Shown: in pieces, positions 1 through 6,741 of the stretch
Layout of the letters: each line of letters opens with the position of its first letter
Position numbering within the stretch: the first letter of the stretch is position 1
Source: a virus
IMG/VR virus record: IMGVR_UViG_3300047322_001383
Span: 1 to 22,314 of that record
Length of the DNA stretch: 22,314 bases
Reading direction: 5' to 3' (one strand)
Notes under the pieces: generated by a model
The model's database searches: none
Told to the model about the DNA's origin: nothing
Seen by the model: the letters and a program-made list of their open reading frames with translations, nothing else
Made by a program: the position numbers and the translations under genes

Positions 1-2
1 GG

Positions 3-329
3 GCCTGGTGGTCTCTGTACGAGCTGGACATCCTGATCGACCTCCTGGTGATCAACGCCCTGAACGCGATCTGCGCTGGCTGGTTCGAGCCAACGGCGGT
101 GGCCGCGGGCACCATGGTCAGCGCCTGCCTCCTCCTCGTCGCGTGGGGCATCCTCAGCGCGGTCGCCGACTTCAAGCGCAAGACCCAGCGCGAGCACGAG
201 TTCGAGCACCTGTTCGACGGCCGCGAGACGCCGCCGATGCCCGAAGGCGTGCAGGCTGAGCTGGACCGCATCGCGTGGTTGCAACGCCAGTTCGACCGGA
301 TCGACCGCGAGCGGGACGACAACTGGTGA
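3..329 (+). CDS. Membrane protein, C-terminal part (cut by window edge)
   Basis: The reading frame is open to the first base of the window, so the true start lies upstream; a GTG at 48 is in frame but has no Shine-Dalgarno sequence before it. The visible 108 residues contain two hydrophobic stretches, one at the cut end (LYELDILIDLLVI) and one around MVSACLLLVAWGILSAV. A charged tail follows, rich in Arg, Glu and Asp (ELDRIAWLQRQFDRIDRERD), which is probably cytoplasmic and helical. The stop overlaps the GTG of the next gene (GTGA), implying translational coupling. I do not recognise the family. Size and topology would also suit a small phage membrane or holin-like protein, but nothing visible proves that. 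Confidence 0.7.
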   Translation, partial: AWWSLYELDILIDLLVINALNAICAGWFEPTAVAAGTMVSACLLLVAWGILSAVADFKRKTQREHEFEHLFDGRETPPMPEGVQAELDRIAWLQRQFDRIDRERDDNW

Positions 330-502
330 CGGGACAGCCGAAGGTGACCGACGCCGCCAAGCTCCTGTGGCGAGCTGCTCGGCTGATCGAGGAGACGGCC
401 GCGGGCCTCGAATCCGCAGACGCGCCATCCGACGTGGAACGGGAGTGGCTCGCGGACTACCGACGGATCGTCGAGCAGGGCAAGGCAAGGCGAAGGAGAT
501 GA
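326..502 (+). CDS. Small hypothetical protein, 58 aa
   Basis: It starts at a GTG that overlaps the preceding stop by four bases, and third codon positions are G/C-rich throughout. The product is a soluble, mostly helical, charged protein (AAKLLWRAARLIEETAAGLE, then a basic end KARRRR). No domain is recognised. The short, charged helical character and its position between small membrane protein genes and the portal gene give no firm function. The upstream in-frame ATG at 275 lies inside the previous gene and is not a credible start. Confidence 0.6.
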   Translation: MTGQPKVTDAAKLLWRAARLIEETAAGLESADAPSDVEREWLADYRRIVEQGKARRRR

Positions 503-508
503 TCATGC

Positions 509-637
509 GTGGGTGGCCACAGACGCGAGGCAGACGAGGACACCGCCATCCGGCGGGCCGGCTGGACCGGATTCATCCTGGGCGTGACGTTCGTGCTCCT
601 GATCATTGGAGCAGTGCAGGCCTGGAACTGGCTGTAG
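509..637 (+). CDS. Single-pass small membrane protein, 42 aa
   Basis: A GTG at 509 follows GGAG at 495-498. The product is a short basic/acidic N-terminus followed by one transmembrane helix (GFILGVTFVLLIIGAV) and a Trp-rich end (QAWNWL). Third codon positions in this frame are overwhelmingly G/C, whereas the alternative frame starting at ATG 505 has poor third-position GC, so this frame is preferred. The gene is too short for most gene finders. It overlaps the likely start of the next gene. Function is unknown; single-pass proteins of this size in phages are often accessory lysis or membrane proteins, but that is only inference. Confidence 0.55.
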   Translation: MGGHRREADEDTAIRRAGWTGFILGVTFVLLIIGAVQAWNWL

Positions 638-918
638 ACCTCGCCGCCACGTACCGGATCGTGCGCCTGTTCCAGACGGACACGATCTTCGAGAAGCAGC
701 GCGAGGACTTGATCATCAAGTACGGGGATCGCAAGGCCGCGGAGCTGATCACGTGCCCCTGGTGCCTGAGCATCTGGGTCGGGATGGGGGTTGCGATCGC
801 CCGCGCCGTGGCCCCGCGCATCTGGGGCATCGCCGCCGCCGGTCTGGCATCCTCAGCTGGAGCCGGGGTGATCACGGGCCTGGTGGATCGGATGGAACAC
901 GCTGACACTAGGGAGTGA
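622..918 (+). CDS. DUF1360-like membrane protein, probable CTG start
   Basis: The protein contains the DUF1360-type pattern: ATYRIVRLFQTDTI at the N-terminus, then ELITCPWCLSIWVG with a CPWC pair, then a hydrophobic tail. Family members are small membrane proteins of unknown role found in actinobacteria, bacilli and their phages. No ATG, GTG or TTG occurs between the preceding coding frame and the start of the conserved region. A CTG at 622, ten bases after GGAG (608-611), keeps the whole conserved region; the next conventional start, GTG 661, would remove about 13 conserved-looking residues. The alternative start ATG 505 would run through another gene in a frame with poor third-position GC. 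The C-terminus and family call are firmer than the start. Confidence 0.6.
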   Translation: MELAVDLAATYRIVRLFQTDTIFEKQREDLIIKYGDRKAAELITCPWCLSIWVGMGVAIARAVAPRIWGIAAAGLASSAGAGVITGLVDRMEHADTRE

Positions 919-925
919 TCGTTAA

Positions 926-3544
926 ATGCCTCTCTGGAGTCGACGCAAGGACCGGACGCCCATCACCGCGTCCGGGCGGGTCATCGACCTGCACGACCGG
1001 GAGACCATCGCCACCCTCTCCGCCACCCGCATGGCCTGGCAGGCACTCGCCTGGAACTACCGGAACTCGATCGGCGAGCTTGGCGGCGCCCTGCGGATGA
1101 AGGGCCAGCTCATCGCCAAGGTCCAGTTCACCGCGGCGGCCGTCGTGCCGGATGCCGACGAGCCCAAGGTGCTCACCGGCGAGCCGGACCAGGACAAGGA
1201 CGAAGACGGCCACCCGTACGTCGATGAGCGCATCGCCGCCGCCGCCGTCGACTGCGCCCAGCGGCTTCCCTGGGAGGACGGCTACGGATTCATCGGCCGG
1301 ATGGTCCAGGGGTTCGACGTGGCCGGCGAGTGCTGGCTGCACATGCGCAAGGACCAGTTCGGCGACGAGCGGTGGACGGTGCGCTCCACGAGCGAGGTCG
1401 TGCCGTCCGTCGGCGGGGGACTGGGGATCATCGAGGTGCCGGGCCGGGGCGCTCGCGAGGTGAAGCCGGACTCCGGCGAAGTGCTGATCCGGCTGTGGGT
1501 CCCGCATCCTGAGTACGACGAGCTGGCCGACTCCGCGCTCAGGGCCCTGCTCGACGTGTGCGAGGAGATCGTGCTGGCCGGCCGGGAGATTCGCGCCGCG
1601 AGCCTGAGCCGCATTGCCTCGAACGGCATCCTGTTCATCCCGTCGGGCTGCTCGATGGTCCGCGACGGCGAGCCCACCGCGACGCCGGAGAACGACTCCT
1701 TCCTGTCCGGCTTCACCACGGCCGCGACACAGCCGATCAACAACGAGGGCCACCCGTCCGCCGTGGTGCCGATCCTGATCCAGGGTGAGGCTGAGGACGG
1801 CAAGGAGATCCGGCACATCCCGTTCGTCCGGGAGACCGACGACGAGTTGATGAACCGGCTCTCGCGCAACCTGGACCGCGTCGGCGACAGCATCGACCTG
1901 CCGAGTCAGGCCATGCGGGGCATCCAGGACGCCAACCACTGGACGGCGTGGCTGATCGACGCCCAGGCCTTCAAGAACCACCTTGAGCCGACGTGCCGGC
2001 TGATCGTCGACTCGCTGACGAACTCCTGGTACCGCCGCATGCTGATGCTGTCGGTGGACGACGGTGGCTACGGGCTGACCAAGGAGGAGGCCAAGAGCGT
2101 CCGGCTGTGGTACGCCGCGGGCAACCTGACGGAGAACGCGAACCGCTCGCAGGACGCTGACCAGGCGATGGACCGGGGCGCGATCTCCTTCAAGGCCTAC
2201 CGCACGGCGAAGGGCTTCGGCGAGGACGACGCCCCGCAGGAAGAAGACCTGCAGCAGATCATGATGATCAAGGCGACGAGGCCGGACCCGAACACGCTGA
2301 CCCAGATCGCCGCGGAGCTGCTCGGGGTGAAGGCGATCATCCCGAACAACGATCGCATCCTGGACTCCAACGGCAACCCCATCCAGCCGCCCGCCGCTCC
2401 CGGCACGCCGCCGGTCATCACCTCCGCGCCGGTCAAGCAGGTCGGCCCAGGTCAGGCCGCGCCGCCCCAGGGAACGCCCCAGGCGGCACCGCCCGGCGCC
2501 AGGGTCGCGAGTGCGGCAGGTCCGCAGGGAGTACTCGATTCAGTAAAGATCATCACGGGCGACCGCCTGGCCGACCTCGATCACGACCTCATCGAGCGCA
2601 TCCGGGCGACCGCCGAAGCTGACCTTCAGCGGGCCCTGGAGAAGGCGGGGGCCAAGATCAAGGCCCAGGTCCAGGGCCGGAAGTTCACCGCCCTGGCCGC
2701 GGAGCTGAAGGACGTTCCGCCCGCACTGGCCGGCCGGACCCTGGGTCAGGTGCGCGTCACCGAGCTGGGGCTCACTGAAGACGTGCTGCTCACGCTGGCC
2801 TTCTCCTACCTGGCCAGCAAGTTCGCCCAGTGGTCGGCGGCCACGATCAAGGCCTCGGTGAAGACGGTCGCCGGCATGGTCGGCCTGCCGCTTACCGCGG
2901 TGGCCGCGCTCACCCAGGCCATGACCGACCGCATCCCCGCGGCGTGGAAGAAGCTTGAAGGCACGCTCCGCTCGCGCGCTACGGACGCCATGTACGGCCG
3001 CCACGGCGACCAGCTCCGCGGCGAGGTGCCGGACTCGGTGATCCTGCCGGGCGACATCCGCGAGGCGCTGGCCGAAATCGGCGGCCCGCACGCCGGGCCG
3101 GGAGGGATCGCCCTCGGTGGTGACCTGCTCCGCGCCGTCGACACCCACGCGGAGCGGATCGGGTTCACCTGGCGCTACGGCATCACGCCGAGGTCCAACG
3201 CCTTCGAGCCTCACCTGAACCTGGCCGGACGCAAGTTCGAGGGGTTCGAGGATCCGGCCCTGATCTCCCCGCCGGCGGCCGAATGGGTAGGGACGCACCT
3301 CAAGCCCGGCGACCACGCGGGCTGCATGTGCGACACCGTGTACGCCTGGGCGCTGGACGATGCCGACGACATCGCGCTGATGGCCGACCTGCCGGATTCC
3401 CCGGCGGCGCACGCCGATCGCGTGCTGGCCGGGCTCGACGAAGCAGCCGGCCGGACGGGCACGTGGAGCCAGCGCACCACCGCGGAGCGGGACCGTATCG
3501 TCGAGGTCCAGCGGGCTTGGATCGAGCGAAGGGCACCCCGGTGA
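926..3544 (+). CDS. Portal protein fused to a MuF-like minor head domain
   Basis: This 872-residue protein begins at ATG 926 with GGGAG about ten bases upstream. Residues 1 to about 480 look like an actinophage portal: an N-terminal charged region, WNYRNSIGELGGALRMK, and a long helical body. The portal forms the dodecameric ring at one capsid vertex through which DNA passes. A Pro/Ala/Gln-rich linker spans roughly residues 486-535. The remaining part is helical and ends with a MuF-like minor head signature around residues 740-800 (WRYGITPRSNAFEPHLN, then HLKPGDHAGCMC). Ordinary siphophage portals are about 450-520 residues and MuF is usually a separate gene, so this is a fusion. Its stop overlaps the next GTG. 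The terminase genes expected upstream are outside the window. Confidence 0.82.
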   Translation: MPLWSRRKDRTPITASGRVIDLHDRETIATLSATRMAWQALAWNYRNSIGELGGALRMKGQLIAKVQFTAAAVVPDADEPKVLTGEPDQDKDEDGHPYVDERIAAAAVDCAQRLPWEDGYGFIGRMVQGFDVAGECWLHMRKDQFGDERWTVRSTSEVVPSVGGGLGIIEVPGRGAREVKPDSGEVLIRLWVPHPEYDELADSALRALLDVCEEIVLAGREIRAASLSRIASNGILFIPSGCSMVRDGEPTATPENDSFLSGFTTAATQPINNEGHPSAVVPILIQGEAEDGKEIRHIPFVRETDDELMNRLSRNLDRVGDSIDLPSQAMRGIQDANHWTAWLIDAQAFKNHLEPTCRLIVDSLTNSWYRRMLMLSVDDGGYGLTKEEAKSVRLWYAAGNLTENANRSQDADQAMDRGAISFKAYRTAKGFGEDDAPQEEDLQQIMMIKATRPDPNTLTQIAAELLGVKAIIPNNDRILDSNGNPIQPPAAPGTPPVITSAPVKQVGPGQAAPPQGTPQAAPPGARVASAAGPQGVLDSVKIITGDRLADLDHDLIERIRATAEADLQRALEKAGAKIKAQVQGRKFTALAAELKDVPPALAGRTLGQVRVTELGLTEDVLLTLAFSYLASKFAQWSAATIKASVKTVAGMVGLPLTAVAALTQAMTDRIPAAWKKLEGTLRSRATDAMYGRHGDQLRGEVPDSVILPGDIREALAEIGGPHAGPGGIALGGDLLRAVDTHAERIGFTWRYGITPRSNAFEPHLNLAGRKFEGFEDPALISPPAAEWVGTHLKPGDHAGCMCDTVYAWALDDADDIALMADLPDSPAAHADRVLAGLDEAAGRTGTWSQRTTAERDRIVEVQRAWIERRAPR

Positions 3545-5739
3545 CCGCAGAGAACGAGCAGACCGGCGGCATGATCGCCCTGATCCCGGACAACCCGGGC
3601 CGCTACACGGTGCCCGGCGGCGACCCGGCCGGCGAGATGCACTGCACGCTGTGCTTCCTCGGGGACGACGTGGCCGACCTGCCGCCGGTCATGGTCGACA
3701 CGCTGAAGAGTCAGGTGGCCGCGCTCGCGCTCAACCGCGGGCCGCTGTCGGTGCGCATCCTCGGTACGGCCATCTGGAACCGCGACGGCGGACCCACCGG
3801 CGCCTTCAAGCCCGCCACGGTGACCGCGCTCCAGCCCGGTGACCATGACGGCGACGAGGACGACCAGCTCGACATGCTGGCCAGCCGCGCCGCGGGGCTC
3901 GCTGCCGACGCGCTGGGCGCGCTCTACCCCGAGCAGCACGAGCCGTACCTCCCGCACATCACCGCCGGGTTCGACCTGGACCCGGGCGTGCTGCCGACGG
4001 CCGACGGAGAAGCATCGTTCTCCACGATCCGGCTCGCACTGGGCGGGCAGCACTTCGACTTCCCGCTGATCGCGAGCGACGATCACGACAGCGTCTACGC
4101 CACCGAAGGAGTGACCGAGATGGCCGAAGCCACGAAGGACCGCGAGGCCGCTACCCAGGGGTTGCCGGCGTTCTGGCCGTGCCTCGCCGTCGAAGGCATG
4201 GAGACCGCCGACGGGCGCTACCTGGAGCCGGGCACCATCGAGTTCCGCAAGCCGCCGCTGAGCGTGTTCGCCCAGACGGTCAACACGGGCAACGGAGGCC
4301 ACAGCGGCGCCGAAGTCGTCGGCAAGATCAACGAGCTGTGGAAGATCCCCGGCGAGGAGTTCGTCTCCAAGCAGACCGGCGAGCCGCTGCCGAAGGGCAC
4401 CTTCGTGTGGCAGGGCCGCGGTGAGGTCGACGGCGACAGCAAGGGCGGCGACTACGCCCGGCGCGGCTACCTCACCGGCAACTCGGTGGACCTGTCGGAG
4501 GGCGATTTCACCGACGACGTGACCTACGCCGAGGACGGCACCGAGTCCCACCGCGTCACCGTCTCGAACGCGAAGATCGCGGCCACCACGCTGTGCGCCA
4601 TCCCCGCCTTCCCCGACGGCTACGTGGAGATCGACGGCGAGCGGCCGACCATCGCCGCCGACGACGAGGTGCCGGAGGACCAGCGCACGCCCGAAGGCCT
4701 CGCGGCGTACCTGCTCCAGCACGGCGTCCAGGCGGTCACCGCGTCCATCGCCATCCCCGAGTACGGCGACACCTGCTCTCCGTGCCTGGCCGGCGAGATG
4801 GCGCTGCCGCCCGCGTTCCTGAAGAACGCCAAGAAGAAGAAGGCCGACCCCGAGGACGCCGCGGACGGTGGCGCCGACGAGGCAGACGAGAACGCCGACG
4901 GCACGAAGAAGAAGGCGAAGCCCGCGTTCCTGAAGAAGAAGGGGCTCGCCGACCTGCCGCCGCTCGACTGGTTCACCGACCCCGGGCTGAGCGAGCCCAC
5001 GCCGCTGACCTTCACCGACGACGGCCGCGTGTTCGGCCACATCGCCACCTGGAACACGTGCCACATCGGCGTGTCCAAGCGCTGCACCCCGCCGCCGAAG
5101 TCGGCATCCGACTACGCCTACTTCAACACGGGCGCGATGCGCGTAGCCGACGGCGATGAGGTGCGCACCGTGGGCGTGGGGCACCTGACCATGAACACCG
5201 GCCACGCGAGCCTGTCGGCCAGCGTCGACGAGACGACCAGCCACTACGACAACACGGGCACCGTGGCCGCCGACCTGGCCGCCGGCGAGGACCGGCACGG
5301 CATCTGGGTGGCCGGCCGGGTTCGCCCTGAGCTGTCCGAGGTCGACCTGACGAAGCTGATGGCCGCGCCGCCGTCCGGCGACTGGCGCGGGGTGGGCGGT
5401 CGCCTGGAGATGGTGGGCGTGCTCGCGGTCAACGTGCCCGGCTACCCGGTACCGCGGGCTCGCGTCGCGTCCGGCGTTGGCCAGGTGGCGCTCGTCGCGG
5501 CCGGTGCCACCCGCCCCGCCGCGGAGTTCGGGCCGGACGGCATGGACCTGAAGGCCTTCGCGAAGATGGTCGCCGCGGAGCTGAGCAACCTCCTTGGTGA
5601 CTGGGCCCGCACGCCGGAGGACGCGCCGGACAAGCTGGCCGCGGAGCAGGAAGCGCTCAGCCTGGAGATCATCCAGGGAGGCCTGCTCGACGAGGTGGTG
5701 CGCCCTTTCCCGCCGGCTTCGAGTGGGACGGCGGGCTGA
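3541..5739 (+). CDS. Capsid maturation protease with N-terminal 2H phosphoesterase domain (zero-frame product)
   Basis: The 732-residue product starts at GTG 3541, overlapping the portal stop. Residues about 10-190 carry two HxT motifs, H34-C-T36 (MHCTLCFLG) and H139-I-T141 (PYLPHITAGF), the hallmark of the 2H phosphoesterase (LigT-like) superfamily. Residues about 211-400 resemble a prohead protease (GHSGAEVVGKINELW near 253, YLTGNSVDL near 310). A Lys-rich linker with PAFLK repeated at about 424 and 461 follows. Residues about 480-680 match the C-terminal domain seen in actinophage capsid proteases (GHIATWNTCHIG near 499, SGDWRGVGGRLEM near 612, AVNVPGYPVPR). The expected role is cleavage of scaffold and capsid domains during head maturation. 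Near its end the coding signal moves to the -1 frame (see the frameshift entries). Confidence 0.8.
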   Translation: MTAENEQTGGMIALIPDNPGRYTVPGGDPAGEMHCTLCFLGDDVADLPPVMVDTLKSQVAALALNRGPLSVRILGTAIWNRDGGPTGAFKPATVTALQPGDHDGDEDDQLDMLASRAAGLAADALGALYPEQHEPYLPHITAGFDLDPGVLPTADGEASFSTIRLALGGQHFDFPLIASDDHDSVYATEGVTEMAEATKDREAATQGLPAFWPCLAVEGMETADGRYLEPGTIEFRKPPLSVFAQTVNTGNGGHSGAEVVGKINELWKIPGEEFVSKQTGEPLPKGTFVWQGRGEVDGDSKGGDYARRGYLTGNSVDLSEGDFTDDVTYAEDGTESHRVTVSNAKIAATTLCAIPAFPDGYVEIDGERPTIAADDEVPEDQRTPEGLAAYLLQHGVQAVTASIAIPEYGDTCSPCLAGEMALPPAFLKNAKKKKADPEDAADGGADEADENADGTKKKAKPAFLKKKGLADLPPLDWFTDPGLSEPTPLTFTDDGRVFGHIATWNTCHIGVSKRCTPPPKSASDYAYFNTGAMRVADGDEVRTVGVGHLTMNTGHASLSASVDETTSHYDNTGTVAADLAAGEDRHGIWVAGRVRPELSEVDLTKLMAAPPSGDWRGVGGRLEMVGVLAVNVPGYPVPRARVASGVGQVALVAAGATRPAAEFGPDGMDLKAFAKMVAAELSNLLGDWARTPEDAPDKLAAEQEALSLEIIQGGLLDEVVRPFPPASSGTAG
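5703..5709 (+). other. Predicted -1 programmed frameshift site (C_CCT_TTC)
   Basis: In the frame of the protease gene the bases read C CCT TTC, a complete X_XXY_YYZ slippery heptamer. Slipping back one base re-pairs the Pro and Phe tRNAs with CCC and TTT, both normally read by the same tRNAs. Directly afterwards the G/C third-position signal switches to the -1 frame. A perfect seven-pair GC stem, CCCGCCG (5709-5715) with CGGCGGG (5729-5735), follows the site. SD-like GAGGTGG lies at 5692-5698. The stem begins closer to the heptamer than in most known sites, so its stimulatory role is uncertain. Confidence 0.65.
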
Positions 5740-5990
5740 CCGAGTTCAACTGGGTCGACGACGTGGGCGGCCTGCCCAGCTTCATCAAGCGGATCAAGGT
5801 CCACTTGGAGGAGAAGGGCATGCCCACCTCGCGCGCCATTGCCACCGCGGTCAACGTCGTGAAGCGCATGTGCGCGACGGGGGACACGAACTTCCCGGGC
5901 AAGCAGAACGTCAACGCCGGATCGCGGGCGGAGGCTTGCGCCGCGGTCGCCGACTGGGAAGCGAAGAAGGCCAGAGCCCACGCGAAGTAA
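5709..5990 (+). CDS. -1 frame C-terminal extension of the capsid maturation protease
   Basis: After a -1 shift the protease would continue for 93 codons, giving about 816 residues instead of 732. The extension reads PAGFEWDGGLTEFNWVDD, then a helical module with GLPSFIKRIKVHL, RAIATAVNVVKRMCATGD and RAEACAAVADWEAKKA. To my knowledge this module is normally found attached to actinophage head proteases or portal-associated proteins. As an independent gene it could start only at GTG 5763, which has no Shine-Dalgarno sequence and would discard well-biased codons upstream of it. Alternatives are a genuine split gene or a sequencing indel, although the runs here are only three bases long. No catalytic role is visible; it probably mediates assembly contacts. 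Confidence 0.65.
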   Translation, partial: PAGFEWDGGLTEFNWVDDVGGLPSFIKRIKVHLEEKGMPTSRAIATAVNVVKRMCATGDTNFPGKQNVNAGSRAEACAAVADWEAKKARAHAK

Positions 5991-6001
5991 AGGGGGCTGA
6001 C

Positions 6002-6412
6002 GTGGTCGGCACGCATCCGTACATCGCCGGTCGCTGGCAGCAGTCCCTGGCGCTGACCGTCGGCCAGCTGGTTGTGGCCGTCATGAACGTTTTCCCCGGC
6101 CTGGCCTACCCGCGTAACCCGCTCACCACGAAGGTGGTGCTCCAGCTCGCGGCCGTCGGGCCTATCTGGATCATCTGGTTCGGGCTGACCGGCCTGTTCC
6201 TTGTCTCCGCGCTGTGGACGCGCAAGCTCCTGCACCTCGCCCACCTCGCGACCGGATCGGCCTGGTTCGGTTTCGCGTTCGTGCTGGAGGTCGGGGCCTG
6301 GGCCAATGGGGGAACGCACATTCTCCCCGTGGTGTGCTGCTCGCTGGCCGCCGTCCATTGGATCTTGGCCGCGAGCTACTCGCGCGACGTGAAACCGAAG
6401 GGGGACCGGTGA
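6002..6412 (+). CDS. Multi-pass membrane protein, 136 aa
   Basis: It starts at GTG 6002 after an AAAGGGGG ribosome-binding site. The product has three or four hydrophobic segments: a weaker one near residues 15-36, then about 46-73 (GPIWIIWFGLTGLFLV), 77-101 (GSAWFGFAFVLEVGAW) and 105-127 (THILPVVCCSLAAVHW). A short charged C-terminus follows (SRDVKPKGDR). The stop overlaps the GTG of the next gene. I do not recognise the family. The location after the head protease and before two more membrane-anchored proteins suggests a membrane-associated cluster, possibly acting in lysis or at the cell envelope, but this is inference only. Confidence 0.65.
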   Translation: MVGTHPYIAGRWQQSLALTVGQLVVAVMNVFPGLAYPRNPLTTKVVLQLAAVGPIWIIWFGLTGLFLVSALWTRKLLHLAHLATGSAWFGFAFVLEVGAWANGGTHILPVVCCSLAAVHWILAASYSRDVKPKGDR

Positions 6413-6741
6413 ACCTAGCGCTCCTGGGTGGCCTGGGATCGATCACCCTGACCGTGGTGACCTACGTGGTCGGCGCCTTGGCCCTGCGCTCCCGGCGCAA
6501 GGACAAGGAGGCCATCGACGCCCGTGAGGCCTCTGAGCTGGGTATTGTCATGCTCCAGTGGAGCCACAAGGTCCGACGGCTGGCTGCCACGAACGGCTGG
6601 GACCAGGACCCCGCTTGGCCGGCACTCCCGGCACAGGCAACGGTGGATTACCTCCGCGGCCAGGTGTCGACATCGGACAACCGCGAGCTGGAGCATCTGC
6701 TGGAGATCGCCCAGAAGCTGAAGCAGGGTGACGTGAAATGA
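6409..6741 (+). CDS. Single-pass membrane protein with cytoplasmic helical domain, 110 aa
   Basis: The GTG start at 6409 overlaps the previous stop (GTGA) and the stop overlaps the next ATG, so the three genes from 6002 to 7580 look translationally coupled. One N-terminal membrane segment (LGSITLTVVTYVVGALAL) is followed by a basic stop-transfer cluster (RSRRKDK) and a soluble helical domain ending RELEHLLEIAQKLKQGD. No family is recognised. By topology (short N-terminus, one helix, positive residues after it) the bulk should be cytoplasmic. Confidence 0.65.
   Translation: MNLALLGGLGSITLTVVTYVVGALALRSRRKDKEAIDAREASELGIVMLQWSHKVRRLAATNGWDQDPAWPALPAQATVDYLRGQVSTSDNRELEHLLEIAQKLKQGDVK

Noticed and set aside
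505-637. Extended N-terminus for the DUF1360-like gene from ATG 505
   Set aside because: The frame has poor third-position G/C over this stretch, while the overlapping frame from GTG 509 has strong bias and encodes a clear membrane helix.
3211-5298. Long minus-strand ORF (695 codons) opposite the portal and protease genes
   Set aside because: It is the antisense shadow of strongly biased plus-strand coding. Its translation is low complexity (Arg/Gly/Val/Leu-rich) with no ribosome-binding site or domain. The same applies to other long antisense ORFs at 908-1981, 2540-3412, 12519-13241 and 19145-20434.
5763-5990. Independent gene starting at GTG 5763
   Set aside because: No Shine-Dalgarno sequence precedes it, and coding bias in its frame begins about 60 bases earlier, at the slippery heptamer. 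The frameshift explanation fits better, although a separate gene is not fully excluded.
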